Part shown: positions 12,102-21,092 of the stretch, piece by piece | How positions within the stretch are numbered: position 1 is the stretch's first letter | Layout of the letters: each line of letters opens with the position of its first letter | Origin: Streptomyces sp. B21-105 | GTDB lineage: Bacteria; Actinomycetota; Actinomycetes; Streptomycetales; Streptomycetaceae | Direction: 5' to 3' | DNA length: 64,000 nt | Assembly (NCBI RefSeq): GCF_036898465.1 | Contig: NZ_JARUMJ010000001.1 | Location: forward strand, 248,001-312,000 | The notes under the pieces: model-generated | The model's input: the letters and a program-made list of their open reading frames with translations, nothing else | What the model was told of the DNA's origin: nothing | Database searches by the model: none | Position numbers and translations under genes: made by a program

Positions 12102-13232
12102 TCACCCCCGGGGAGCGCCGAGGCGCTCGTTCACCCAGTCATGGAAGGCACCGATGTGGTGTTCGCTGGGCACCAGCACACCGCCCTTGGCGTACAGCCG
12201 TGAGCTCATGCCGGGCTGGGTCCGCTCACAGGCCTCGAAGTCCTGCCGGTTGACCCGGTCGAAGAGTTCCACGGACCGGCTGACGTCCTTGCCGCTCTCG
12301 ACGACGTGCGGCAGATAAAGCCAGTCGCACTCGACGATCGTGCGGTCGGCCGCCACCGGGTACATCCGGTGGAAGATCACGTGGTCGGGGACGAGGTTGA
12401 TGAACACCTGCGGCCGCACGGTGATCGCGTAGTAACGCCGGTCCTGGTCCTCGGCGACCCCCGGAATGCGGTCCAGGCCCTCGGAGCCGTCCACCGTGAA
12501 CCCCTGGACCTCCTCACCGAACTCCGCGCCATGGCCCACGTAGTACTGGGCCGCGTACCCGTCCGCGAACTCCGGCAGCACCTCGGTCAGTTCGGGATGG
12601 ATCGTCGCGCAGTGGTAGCACTCCATGAAGTTCTCGATGACGAGCTTCCAGTTCGCCTTCACGTCATAGGTGATCCGACGCCCGACGGACAGGTTGTCGA
12701 TGTCGTACCGCTCGATCGACTCGACGTCGCCCAGGCGGGCCACGACCTCACCGATGACGTCCTCCTCGAAGGACGGCGGGTTCTCCGCGAGGCAGACCCA
12801 GACGTAGCCGAGCCATTCCCGCACGGCGACACTCACCAGGCCGTACTCGGTGCGGCCGACGTCGGGCATCTTGGTCAGGTTCGGCGCCGCGACCAGCTTG
12901 CCGTCCAGACCGTACGTCCAGGCGTGGTACGGGCACTGGAAGGCCCGCTTGACCTCGCCGGACTCCTCGGTGCACAGCTTGGCCCCGCGATGCCGGCAGA
13001 CGTTGAAGTAGGCGCGGATCGAGTTGTCCCTGGCCCGGGTGACCAGGATGCTCTCGCGGCCCACGTCGACGGTGCGGAAGGCCCCGGGCTTCGCCAGCTC
13101 GGACGCCCGGGCGACGCAGAACCACATGGTCTCGAATATGTGCTCCTGCTCCTGGGCGAAGACCGCCGGATCGGTGTAGGAGGAGCCGGGAAGAGTGGCG
13201 ATCAGGCTGTCGGGCAGGCCGGTCGAGGTCAC
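12102..13232 (-). CDS. Rieske non-heme iron oxygenase, glycine betaine monooxygenase type (GbcA-like)
   Basis: Terminal oxygenase likely removing a methyl group from glycine betaine as formaldehyde. 376 residues. The Rieske [2Fe-2S] ligands are Cys79-x-His81 and Cys100-x2-His103 (CRHRGAKLC and CPYHAW). The mononuclear iron motif ENFMECYHCATIHPE places His207 and His212. The GTG at 13232 has GAGGAG 7 nt upstream and is preferred over the ATG at 13316, which lies inside the operator. GbcA of Pseudomonas has this architecture; stachydrine or carnitine oxygenases are close relatives and remain possible, but betA, betB and dimethylglycine dehydrogenase nearby favour betaine. Confidence 0.85.
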   Translation of the reverse strand: MTSTGLPDSLIATLPGSSYTDPAVFAQEQEHIFETMWFCVARASELAKPGAFRTVDVGRESILVTRARDNSIRAYFNVCRHRGAKLCTEESGEVKRAFQCPYHAWTYGLDGKLVAAPNLTKMPDVGRTEYGLVSVAVREWLGYVWVCLAENPPSFEEDVIGEVVARLGDVESIERYDIDNLSVGRRITYDVKANWKLVIENFMECYHCATIHPELTEVLPEFADGYAAQYYVGHGAEFGEEVQGFTVDGSEGLDRIPGVAEDQDRRYYAITVRPQVFINLVPDHVIFHRMYPVAADRTIVECDWLYLPHVVESGKDVSRSVELFDRVNRQDFEACERTQPGMSSRLYAKGGVLVPSEHHIGAFHDWVNERLGAPRG

Positions 13233-13300
13233 GGGGCACTCCTCGGTGAACGTCGCGTAGGGGTCATTCGGACGCCGGGAGAGGAACGACTCCGGACGGC

Positions 13301-13368
13301 GTTGTGTGTGGAGCAACGCTGCGCGCTATGGGCAACCGCAGCATGGGGTGGCGCCGGGGTGCTGTCAA
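13301..13368 (-). promoter_or_regulatory. Promoter plus 36-bp IclR-type operator of the Rieske oxygenase gene
   Basis: Minus strand: -35 TTGACA (13368-13363), 17-nt spacer, -10 CATGCT (13345-13340), operator 13301-13336 (ends GTTGT and GCAAC). The -35 hexamer overlaps the stop codon of the upstream reductase gene. Confidence 0.7.
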
Positions 13369-14528
13369 GACGTTCCGGCGGCCAGTTGCTTGCGCGCCCG
13401 CATGAACAGCCGCGGCTGGTTCATGCCGAGCACGGCGACCGGCCGGCCGTCACGCCGGTAGACGGCGAGGACGTCGCGGTCGTCCGCCGAGCCCGCCTCG
13501 ACGGTGATGCTGTCGGCCTCGGCCGCGTGGCCGGCGAACTGGATGCGGACGCCGTACTGGTCCGACCAGAAGTACGGCGGCCGGGGCACACCCGGCTCGA
13601 CCGCACCCCCCGCCAGCAGGGTGGCGACGGCGGCCTCCGGGCGCTCGCGCGCGCCGGTCCAGTGCTCCACGCGGCGGTGACGGCCGACCCGGGGGTCGTA
13701 CCAGTTGGCGCAGTCGCCGACCGCGACCACACCGGCCAGGCTGGTACGGCCGTCCGCACCGCACTTCACGCCGTCGTCGAGGGCGATGCCGGAACCCTCC
13801 AGCCATGCGACGCACGGGCGGGCCCCGACTCCGACGACGACGATGTCGGCGGGGACGCTGCGGCCGTCCTCCAGCAGGACGGCGTCGACCCGGTGCTCCC
13901 CGCTCAGCCCCTTGACACCGACGCCGCACAACAGCCGCACACCGTGATCGGTGTGGAGACCGGAGACGACGGCCCCCATGGTGGCGCCGAGCGGCCCGGC
14001 GAGCGGGGTGGGGGCCGCTTCCACGACGGTCACGTCGAGACCGAGGGCGTACGCGGTGGAGGCGACCTCGGCGCCGATGAAACCGCCGCCTATCACCACC
14101 AGGCGTCCGCCGCCCGCCAGTTCGTCCCGCAGGGCACGGGCGTCGTCCAGGGTGCGCAGGGTGTGCACTCCGGCGAGGCCCGCGGAGCCCGGCAGGGCGC
14201 GCGCCACGGCACCGGTGGCGATGACGAAGCCGTCGGCACGCACCTCACGTCCGTCGGCGAGACGGACGGTGCGCGCGGGGTGGTCGAGGCCGGTGGCGCG
14301 GGTGCCGAGCAGCCACTCCGCCGCCAGGTCCTCGCCCTCCGCCTCCAGGGCGAGTTCGGCCTCGCCGAGGGTGCCGGACAGGAACTCCTTGGACAGCGGG
14401 GGCCTGTCGTAGGGGCGGTGCGGCTCGTCCCCGATGACGACCAGGCGTCCGTCGAAGCCCTGCTTGCGCAGCGAGCGCGCCGCCGACAGACCGGCGAGGG
14501 AGGCGCCGACCACGGCGACGGTCCTCAC
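13365..14528 (-). CDS. FAD-dependent ferredoxin reductase of the Rieske oxygenase system
   Basis: 387 residues of the pyridine nucleotide-disulfide/ferredoxin reductase family. It has an FAD motif (VVGASLAGLSAARSL) at the N-terminus and a second Rossmann motif for NAD(P)H (VVIGGGFIGAEVAS). The C-terminal reductase domain contains FWSDQYGVRIQFAGHA, typical of BphA4/CamA-like reductases. It would pass electrons from NAD(P)H to the ferredoxin encoded just upstream. The start is the GTG at 14528, which overlaps the ferredoxin stop by four bases (GTGA), so the two are translationally coupled. Confidence 0.88.
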   Translation of the reverse strand: MRTVAVVGASLAGLSAARSLRKQGFDGRLVVIGDEPHRPYDRPPLSKEFLSGTLGEAELALEAEGEDLAAEWLLGTRATGLDHPARTVRLADGREVRADGFVIATGAVARALPGSAGLAGVHTLRTLDDARALRDELAGGGRLVVIGGGFIGAEVASTAYALGLDVTVVEAAPTPLAGPLGATMGAVVSGLHTDHGVRLLCGVGVKGLSGEHRVDAVLLEDGRSVPADIVVVGVGARPCVAWLEGSGIALDDGVKCGADGRTSLAGVVAVGDCANWYDPRVGRHRRVEHWTGARERPEAAVATLLAGGAVEPGVPRPPYFWSDQYGVRIQFAGHAAEADSITVEAGSADDRDVLAVYRRDGRPVAVLGMNQPRLFMRARKQLAAGTS

Positions 14529-14887
14529 GCGGGACCCCCGGCGAGCCGGGCGGAGATGCAGGGCGGCAGGTTGGGCGCCTCCGTGGAGAGCCGGACGTGG
14601 ATCATGCCGTCCTCGACGACGACCTCGTGCGTCCGGACCGGCAGCTTCGCCGGCGGGGAGTCGACCGAGCCGGTGCGCAGGTCGAACTTGGAGGCATGCA
14701 GCGGGCATTCCACCTCGCAGCCCTCCAGCCAGCCGTCGGCGAGCGAGGCGTCCTGGTGGGTGCAGGTGTCGTCGATGGCGAAAACCTCGCCGTCGTCGGT
14801 GTGGAACACCGACACCGGCGGGTCGACGTCGAGCCTGAAGGCCTCACCTCGCGGGAGATCCGCGAGACGGCACGCGGGAATCATCAT
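14525..14887 (-). CDS. Rieske [2Fe-2S] ferredoxin of the oxygenase system
   Basis: 120 residues, a stand-alone Rieske ferredoxin that would carry electrons to the oxygenase. Ligands are Cys42-x-His44 (CTHQDASL) and Cys61-x2-His64 (CPLHASKFDLRTG). Two adjacent ATG codons (14887 and 14884) follow GAGG; either could be used. It forms an operon with the FAD reductase, preceded by its own IclR-type operator. Pseudomonas glycine betaine monooxygenase uses a single GbcB reductase instead, so this is a three-component layout. Confidence 0.88.
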   Translation of the reverse strand: MMIPACRLADLPRGEAFRLDVDPPVSVFHTDDGEVFAIDDTCTHQDASLADGWLEGCEVECPLHASKFDLRTGSVDSPPAKLPVRTHEVVVEDGMIHVRLSTEAPNLPPCISARLAGGPA

Positions 14888-14895
14888 GACACCTC

Positions 14896-14963
14896 GGTGC
14901 GTATAACGAAACGGTTTGCGGTAAGCGCAACATCAGTCTGGAGTCGCCCAGAACCCTTGTCAA
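14896..14963 (-). promoter_or_regulatory. Promoter plus 36-bp IclR-type operator of the ferredoxin-reductase operon
   Basis: Minus strand: -35 TTGACA (14963-14958), 17-nt spacer, -10 CAGACT (14940-14935), operator 14896-14931 (ends GGTGC and GCAAC on the forward strand). Confidence 0.7.
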
Positions 14964-15112
14964 GGCATCCAGAGGCCCCTTCGAGTCCCGCAAGGCGTTG
15001 CGGCATCCACAACTCACCTCACATAGAACAACTCAAGACGCCTACGTCGTCGCCCCGCGGCGACCGCGGGGCGAGGGCGGGCGCATGCTCCCGGAGGCGG
15101 ACGCGAAGACCC

Positions 15113-15153
15113 GGCGGGCCCGTGGCCGCGCAGAGCGGTGCCACGGGCCCGCC
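15113..15153 (-). terminator. Hairpin terminator after the BCCT transporter gene
   Basis: Perfect 14-bp arms (GGCGGGCCCGTGGC at 15113-15126, complement at 15140-15153), about 20 bases past the transporter stop on the minus strand. Confidence 0.65.
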
Positions 15154-15173
15154 GGTCGGCGGGTCCGGCGGTC

Positions 15174-16931
15174 TCAGACGGCGGACGAGACGGACGGCGA
15201 GGACTCCCCGGTCTGCGAGGGCCCCGCACTCTCCTCGCCGGCCGTGGACGTGGCGGGGCCGATGCGAAGCTCGAAGTCCCCGTCGTATTTCTCGTGGCCG
15301 GCGATGACGGCCGTCTCGACGGCCTCCTCGCCCATGCGTCCGCGGATGATGAGCGGATCGTGACGCAGGTCCCGGTTGAGCGCGACGCACAACCCGATCA
15401 TCACGAGGGTGAAGGGGGCCGCCGCGAGGATGGTGAGGTTCTGGAGCCCCGTGAGCGCGTCGCCCTTGCCTCCGCCGATGAGCAGCATGACGGCGGCGAC
15501 GGCCCCGGTCAGCACACCCCAGAACACCACGACACCCCGGGAGGGTTCCAGGGAGCCCCGCTGCGAGAGCGTCCCCATCACGATGGAGGCGGCGTCCGCG
15601 CCGGAGACGAAGAAGATGCCGACGAGCACCATCACGACGACGCTCGTCACCGTGGCCATGGGGTACTGCTGGAGGACGTCGAAGAGCTGACCCTGGGCGG
15701 TCGCGGCGTCGTTGAGGCGACCGGACTCCTGGAGACGCATCGCCGAGCCGCCGAAGACGGCGAACCAGAGCAGGCTGACACTGCTGGGCACCAGGATGAC
15801 GCCCCCGACGAACTGCCGGATGGTACGGCCGCGGCTGATGCGCGCGATGAACATGCCGACGAACGGCGTCCAGGAGATCCACCACGCCCAGTAGAAGACC
15901 GTCCAGCTCGCCAGCCAGTCGGCGACCCCCTTGCCGCTGGACGCCTCGGTACGGCCCGCCATCTGGGCGAGGTCGCCGAGGAAGGCGCCGACGGAGGTGG
16001 GCAGCAGGTCGAGGATGAAGACGGTCGGGCCGACGAGGAACACGAACAGCGCGAGGGCCACCGCCAGCACCATGTTGGTGTTGGAGAGCCACTGGATGCC
16101 CTTCTCGATCCCGGACACCGCCGAGGCGACGAAAGCCACGGTCAGCACGGCGATCACGAGGACCAGCAGTCCGGTGCCGACCGACCCCAGCCAGCCGAGT
16201 CCCGTGAAGCCGCTGCCGATCTGGAGGGCGCCCAGCCCGAGGGAGGCCGCCGAGCCGAAGAGGGTGGCGAAGATGGCGAGGACGTCGATGGCCCTGCCGG
16301 GCCAGCCGTTCACCCTCTTCTCACCGAGCAACGGGGTGAAGACCGCGCTGATCAGCTGGCGGCGTCCGCGCCGGAAGGTGCTGTAGGCGATGGCGAGACC
16401 CACGACCGCGTACATCGCCCACGGGTGGAGCGTCCAGTGGAAGAGGGTCGTGGCCATGGCGGTCTCCATGGCCTGGTTGGCGTCGGCCGGGTCGGTGCCC
16501 GGCGGCGGTGTGACGAAGTGCGAGAGCGGCTCGCTCACGCCGTAGAACATCAGGCCGATGCCCATGCCGGCGCTGAACATCATGGCGATCCACGAGACGG
16601 TGCGGAACTCGGGCTGCTCCCCCTCCTTTCCGAGGGTGATCCGCCCGTAACGGCTCATCGCCAGCCAGAGGGCGAAGACCACGAAGCCCGAGGCGGCGAG
16701 GACGAAGGCCCAGCCGCCGTTGCGGATCGTCCCGTCCAGCAGCTTCCCGGACACGCTCTCCAGCGCGTCGGTCGCGGTGGCTCCCCACACGACGAAGGCC
16801 AGGGTGAGGGCCGCGGAGACGCCGAACACGACGGGGTCGGTCCGGGGACGGCCGGCGGCCGCCCCGCCTCTGGGCGGTTCCTGTCCGACGGGACGACCTG
16901 CGCTCCCGTTCCGTTCGCGGGCTCTGCTCAT
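15174..16931 (-). CDS. BCCT family choline/betaine/carnitine transporter
   Basis: Secondary carrier for quaternary ammonium compounds, probably driven by sodium or protons. 585 residues with about 12 membrane segments. The BCCT signature regions GIGLMFYGVSEPLSHF and, near the middle, VFYWAWWISWTPFVGMFIAR are present, with the tryptophan-rich substrate-site segment intact. A hydrophilic C-terminal tail of about 60 acidic residues follows the last helix. The ATG at 16931 has AAGGA 8 nt upstream; an in-frame upstream extension to 17054 runs through the promoter region. Gene context points to choline or glycine betaine as substrate. Confidence 0.92.
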   Translation of the reverse strand: MSRARERNGSAGRPVGQEPPRGGAAAGRPRTDPVVFGVSAALTLAFVVWGATATDALESVSGKLLDGTIRNGGWAFVLAASGFVVFALWLAMSRYGRITLGKEGEQPEFRTVSWIAMMFSAGMGIGLMFYGVSEPLSHFVTPPPGTDPADANQAMETAMATTLFHWTLHPWAMYAVVGLAIAYSTFRRGRRQLISAVFTPLLGEKRVNGWPGRAIDVLAIFATLFGSAASLGLGALQIGSGFTGLGWLGSVGTGLLVLVIAVLTVAFVASAVSGIEKGIQWLSNTNMVLAVALALFVFLVGPTVFILDLLPTSVGAFLGDLAQMAGRTEASSGKGVADWLASWTVFYWAWWISWTPFVGMFIARISRGRTIRQFVGGVILVPSSVSLLWFAVFGGSAMRLQESGRLNDAATAQGQLFDVLQQYPMATVTSVVVMVLVGIFFVSGADAASIVMGTLSQRGSLEPSRGVVVFWGVLTGAVAAVMLLIGGGKGDALTGLQNLTILAAAPFTLVMIGLCVALNRDLRHDPLIIRGRMGEEAVETAVIAGHEKYDGDFELRIGPATSTAGEESAGPSQTGESSPSVSSAV

Positions 16932-17038
16932 CAGATCGTTCCTTCCACAGACAGCGGTGGATGCTCCGCCCGGGCGACGGTCGCGCCCGGGCAGGAAGGG
17001 AGTGGTATCGACAACGGGGCGACTGCCACCAAGATCAG

Positions 17039-17104
17039 GTTGCGAATAGTGCACCAGAATCCACTATGAGCAACAACGATCTGACGCCCGGGGGAGGCTG
17101 TCAA
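17039..17104 (-). promoter_or_regulatory. Promoter plus 36-bp IclR-type operator of the BCCT transporter gene
   Basis: Minus strand: -35 TTGACA (17104-17099), 17-nt spacer, -10 GATCGT (17081-17076), operator 17039-17074. This is the clearest palindrome of the set: GTTGCGAATAGTG and CACTATGAGCAAC match as inverted 13-mers at 11 of 13 positions, separated by 10 nt. Confidence 0.75.
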
Positions 17105-17169
17105 GGGATGCGTCAAGACGACGTGCGCGTGCTCCGGATCGGGCAGCGGAGCGTTCTCCTCGTCGGACC

Positions 17170-19485
17170 TCAGGTCCCCGTGGGCCGGCCGGCGGGGACC
17201 GGCTCCAGGCGGACGACGATCGACTTCGAGGTGGGGGTGTTGCTGACCGCCGCCGTGGAGTCCAGGGGGACCAGGACGTTGGTCTCGGGGAAGTAGGCCG
17301 CGCAGCAGTCGCGGGGCGTCGGGTAGGGCACCACGCGGAAGGCCGGCGCCCTGCGTTCCACACCGTCGTCGTACTCGCTGACGATGTCGACGAGGTCCCC
17401 GTCGGCCAGGCCCCGGTCGGCGAGGTCGTCGGGATGCACGAAGAGGACCCGGCGGCCCTGGTGGATGCCGCGATAGCGGTCGTCCAGGCCGTAGACGGTG
17501 GTGTTGTACTGGTCGTGGGAACGGAGGGTCTGGAGCAGCAGCCGGCCCGGCGGCACATGGGGCCGTTCCAGCGGGTTGGCGGTGAAGTGGGCCAGCCCCG
17601 TGGCGGTGGTGAACCGGCGTTCGTCGCGCGGCGGGTGGGGCAGCGCGAAGCCGCCGGGCTCTCGTACCCGGTGGTTGAAGTCCTGGAAGCCGGGGATCAC
17701 GCGCGCTATGCGGTCGCGAATACTGTCGTAGTCCTTCTCGAACTCCTCCCAGGGCACGTGCGAGCCCGCTTCCCCGAGCGCGGCACGCGCCATCCGGCAG
17801 ATGATCGCGGGCTCGCTCAGCAGATGATCGGAGGCGGGGGCGAGGCGCCCTCGGGAGAGGTGCACCATGCCCATGGAGTCCTCGACGGTGACCTGTTGGG
17901 GTCCGGCAGGCCGCAGGTCGGCCTCGGTGCGGCCGAGACACGGCAGGATGAGCGCCTGCTCGCCTGCGACGACGTGCGAGCGGTTGAGCTTGGTGGAGAT
18001 CTGCACGGTGAGGCGGCAGTTGCGCAGGGCCCGCTCGGTGAGGCCGGTGTCGGGGGCGGCGGCGGCGAAGTTGCCGCCGAGTGCGACGAAGACCCGTACG
18101 TCGCCGTCGCGCATGGCACGGACGCTCTCGACCGCGTCGTGGCCGTGGCGCCTCGGGGGCGTGAACGCGAACTCGGCGCCGAGCGCGTCCAGGAACGCGT
18201 CGTCCGGCTTCTCGTAGATGCCCATGGTGCGGTCGCCCTGCACGTTGGAGTGGCCGCGCACCGGGCAGAGGCCGGCGCCCGGGCGGCCGATGTTGCCGCG
18301 CAGCAGGAGGAAGTTCACGACGTCGCGGATGGTGGGGACGGAGTGCTTGTGCTGGGTGAGGCCCATGGCCCAGCAGACGACGATCTTCTCGGCGGCCGGC
18401 ACCTCGCGGAACGCGGCCCGGATCTCCTCCTCGGGCAGGCCGGTGGCCGTCAGGATCTCGTCCCACGACACCCTTCGGGCGTGCTCGGCGAACTCCTGGA
18501 AGCCGTGTGTGTACCGGTCGATGAAGGGCGTGTCCAGACAGCTGCCGGGAACCTGGTCCTCCGCCTCCAGCAGCATGCGGTTGAAGGCCTGGAACAGCGC
18601 CTGGTCCCCGCCCAGTCTGATCTGGAGGAACCGGTCGGCCAGGCGGGTGCCGCCGCCGAGGACACCGGACGGCCGCTGGGGGTTCTTGAACCGCAGCAGC
18701 CCCGCCTCGGGAAGCGGGTTGACCGCGATGATCCGGGCGCCCCGGCGCTTGGCGGTCTCCAGCGAGGAGAGCATCCGGGGGTGGTTGGTGCCGGGGTTCT
18801 GACCGACCACGAGGATGAGGTCGGCGTCGTGCAGATCCTCCAGGGTGACGCTTCCCTTGCCGATGCCTATCGTCTCCGTCAGCGCCGATCCGCTGGACTC
18901 GTGGCACATGTTGGAGCAGTCCGGCAGGTTGTTGGTGCCGAGCATCCGGACGAACAGCTGGTACAGGAAAGCGGCCTCGTTGCTCGCCCGGCCGGAGGTG
19001 TAGAAGGCGGCCTGGTCGGGGTGGTCGAGGGCGGCGAGTTCACGGGCGATCACGGCGAACGCGTCGTCCCAGGAGATCGGCCGGTAGCGGTCGTCGCCGG
19101 CCGCGCGGTACATGGGGTGGGTCAGCCGGCCCTGCCGGCCGAGCCAGTAGTCACTGGCGGGGAGCAGGTCCGCCAGGGTGTGCCCGGCGAAGAAGTCCGG
19201 GGTGACCCGGCGCACGGTGGCCTCCTCGGCCACCGCCTTGGCGCCGTTCTCGCAGAACTCCGCGGTGTGCCGGTGCTCCGGCTCGGGCCAGGCACAGCCG
19301 GGGCAGTCGAAGCCCTCCTTCTGGTTGACCCGGAGGAGGGTCAGCAGGCCCCGGCGGGCTCCCATCTGCTCGCCGGCATGCCGGAGCGAGGAGGTGACCG
19401 CGGGGAGGCCGGCAGCGTACTCCTTCGGGGGACCGACCCGCAGCCGGGCGTCTCCGGGGTCGTCGGCAGGTGCGTTGCGAGTCAT
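17170..19485 (-). CDS. FdhF/YdeP family molybdopterin oxidoreductase (formate dehydrogenase-like)
   Basis: Bis-MGD molybdoenzyme of 771 residues, the usual length of the YdeP/CbbBc family. The N-terminal iron-sulfur cysteines are in FDCPGCAWPEPE and AEFCENGAKA. The Mo-site region contains LPDCSNMCHESSGSAL, and the C-terminal molydopterin dinucleotide-binding domain contains LLLQTLRSHDQYNTTVYGLDDR. It would oxidise formate to CO2. The ATG at 19485 (MTRNAPADD) is chosen; a GTG four codons upstream has no room for a ribosome site. Co-regulation with purU through the shared operator class suggests it disposes of formate from betaine demethylation. The exact substrate of this family is not settled. 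Confidence 0.82.
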   Translation of the reverse strand: MTRNAPADDPGDARLRVGPPKEYAAGLPAVTSSLRHAGEQMGARRGLLTLLRVNQKEGFDCPGCAWPEPEHRHTAEFCENGAKAVAEEATVRRVTPDFFAGHTLADLLPASDYWLGRQGRLTHPMYRAAGDDRYRPISWDDAFAVIARELAALDHPDQAAFYTSGRASNEAAFLYQLFVRMLGTNNLPDCSNMCHESSGSALTETIGIGKGSVTLEDLHDADLILVVGQNPGTNHPRMLSSLETAKRRGARIIAVNPLPEAGLLRFKNPQRPSGVLGGGTRLADRFLQIRLGGDQALFQAFNRMLLEAEDQVPGSCLDTPFIDRYTHGFQEFAEHARRVSWDEILTATGLPEEEIRAAFREVPAAEKIVVCWAMGLTQHKHSVPTIRDVVNFLLLRGNIGRPGAGLCPVRGHSNVQGDRTMGIYEKPDDAFLDALGAEFAFTPPRRHGHDAVESVRAMRDGDVRVFVALGGNFAAAAPDTGLTERALRNCRLTVQISTKLNRSHVVAGEQALILPCLGRTEADLRPAGPQQVTVEDSMGMVHLSRGRLAPASDHLLSEPAIICRMARAALGEAGSHVPWEEFEKDYDSIRDRIARVIPGFQDFNHRVREPGGFALPHPPRDERRFTTATGLAHFTANPLERPHVPPGRLLLQTLRSHDQYNTTVYGLDDRYRGIHQGRRVLFVHPDDLADRGLADGDLVDIVSEYDDGVERRAPAFRVVPYPTPRDCCAAYFPETNVLVPLDSTAAVSNTPTSKSIVVRLEPVPAGRPTGT

Positions 19486-19602
19486 CTGAAGCGCCACTCC
19501 GGGGTGTAGGGGATCAGAGCCGTCCCGTCGCCGGGCGTCCCGGCCTCCCGCGCGGGCCGTGCGGCCGTGCGGGCCGTCGGCACAGACCCCGAGAGGTTAC
19601 GA

Positions 19603-19676
19603 GGTTGCGTACTACGGAACAGTGCCGCCATATGCAACGATGACACCAAGAAAGCGTGATCCCGACCCCCTGTCAA
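19603..19676 (-). promoter_or_regulatory. Promoter plus IclR-type operator of the formate dehydrogenase-like gene
   Basis: Minus strand: -35 TTGACA (19676-19671), 17-nt spacer, -10 TTTCTT (19653-19648), then a site at 19604-19638 with ends GTTGC and GCAAC. This site is 35 bp, one shorter than the others, and lies 9 nt rather than 0-3 nt from the -10. Confidence 0.6.
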
Positions 19677-19745
19677 GACCGCCGTGCCGCCCGACCGGCG
19701 AGGTCGACCCGGTTCGGGCCTGCGGGCGACGGATGACCTGCGCGG

Positions 19746-20290
19746 GTGAAGCGGATTCAGCGAGCCGCCGGAGCGGTCGTCGGCTCAGCGGTCGGTGACG
19801 CCCTGGGCGGACCCTTCGAGTTCGGCCCCCGAGGAGCTTTCTCCGCACGGTTCCCCGCGCCCGGCACCGGTGGCGAGATGTGCGGAGGCGGCGGCTGGGA
19901 CCCCGGCGAGGCCACCGACGACACACAGATGGCCGTTCTGGTCGCGGAGTCCCTGCTGGAACGCGGCGGACTGGATCTGCCGGACATCTTCACCCGCTTC
20001 CAGCGCCGGCCACCGAGTTCAACGGCGCCGTCTGGCCCTGCCTGGGCTCCGCCGTCTGGGCCCTGCGCACCACCACCGGCTTCGAAGACGCGATACGCGC
20101 GGCGGTCGACCTCGGCGGCGACACGGACACCGTCGCCGCGGTGACCGGAGGTCTCGCGGGGGCCCGCTACGGGCCGGCGGCGATTCCAGCCCACTGGACG
20201 CAACCGCTCCACGTCCCCCTCCCGGGTTTGGACGGACGCGTGCTGCGCCTGGCGGATCTGCTCCACCTCGCCCGCCGCCTCGCAGGCTGA
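19746..20290 (+). pseudogene. ADP-ribosylglycohydrolase remnant with internal deletion and frameshift
   Basis: The first 90 or so codons from the GTG at 19746 are a good ADP-ribosyl-glycohydrolase N-terminus (AAGAVVGSAVGDALGGPFEF, then the metal-site motif ATDDTQMAVL). Near 20010-20020 the reading jumps by one frame to the family C-terminus, which reads GGDTDTVAAVTGGLAGARYG with the second metal-binding motif and ends at 20290. The middle of the protein, roughly half of the usual 300 residues, is missing. The parts on either side of the junction are well preserved, so the deletion looks recent. It may still be transcribed but should not give an active hydrolase. Confidence 0.8.
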
Positions 20291-20337
20291 CCCGAACCGC
20301 GGCAGGACCCAGTTACTCTGCTCGAAGTGGTTCGAAC

Positions 20338-20347
20338 GTAGTACTAC
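20338..20347. promoter_or_regulatory. Palindrome upstream of the TetR gene
   Basis: A perfect 10-bp palindrome GTAGTACTAC lies 17 bp before the tetR-family ATG, next to TTCGAA at 20331-20336. It is a plausible autoregulatory operator, since TetR proteins bind palindromes near their own promoters. Confidence 0.35.
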
Positions 20348-20363
20348 ATTTGGAGTGACGTCG

Positions 20364-20942
20364 ATGGCGAGACGGAACGACCAGAGGCGCGCGGCCCTCG
20401 TCGACGCGGCGATCGAGGTGCTGGCCCGGGAGGGCGCACGTGGTCTGACGTTCCGGGCTGTGGATGCCGAGGCCGCCGTTCCGGCCGGCACGGCGTCCAA
20501 TTATTTCGCCAGCCGCGACGACCTTCTCACTCAGGCCGGGGCCCGGGTGTACGAGCGGCTCCAGCCCGACGAGGCCACGGTCGCCCGCCAGCAGGCGGCC
20601 GGCCGCGACCGGGAGACCTACGCGGAACTGATGCGCGAGCTCGTCGGCCGCGTCGCCGCGTTCCGCACCGGTTACCTCGCGCTGCTGGAACTTCGCCTCG
20701 AGGCCACCCGGCGCCCCGAACTGCGCAGGATTCTCACGGAGCGGGTCCGGGCCGACGTCGACGCCAACGTCGCCTATCACGAGGCCTCCGGCCTCCCCGG
20801 CGACGCCATGGCCGTCAAGCTCCTCATACTGACGCTGAACTGGCTGATCGTCGAGCAGCTCACGCTGCCGGACGTCTTCACGGAGGCGGAGCGCGAACGA
20901 CTGGTGACGGCGGCCGTGGAGCGCATCGTGGCGGCCACGTAG
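20364..20942 (+). CDS. TetR family transcriptional regulator
   Basis: 192 residues: an N-terminal TetR HTH (LTFRAVDAEAAVPAGTASNY then FASRDDLL) and an all-helical ligand domain of the TetR_C type. The ATG at 20364 has GGAG 8 nt upstream; a GTG at 20355 is in frame but lacks a site. It stands alone between a pseudogene and the kinase operon, so its target is not obvious; autoregulation through the palindrome just upstream is possible. Confidence 0.9.
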   Translation: MARRNDQRRAALVDAAIEVLAREGARGLTFRAVDAEAAVPAGTASNYFASRDDLLTQAGARVYERLQPDEATVARQQAAGRDRETYAELMRELVGRVAAFRTGYLALLELRLEATRRPELRRILTERVRADVDANVAYHEASGLPGDAMAVKLLILTLNWLIVEQLTLPDVFTEAERERLVTAAVERIVAAT

Positions 20943-21092
20943 CCGCTCCCCACCGCGTGCCCCAACGTCCGGCCGGGAGGGGGCCGAGGTCCCGCACCGC
21001 AACCGCAGCGGCCGAAACGGTGTCTCCTCACGCGTGGCTCGATGCTTGTCAAGGGTGAGAGTCGAGCCGCGCGGCCGCGGTGGGGGGATGGA

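Noticed and set aside
12306..14906. 866-codon plus-strand open frame
   Set aside because: It lies antisense to the Rieske oxygenase, reductase and ferredoxin genes, all of which have clear catalytic motifs. The plus frame has none.
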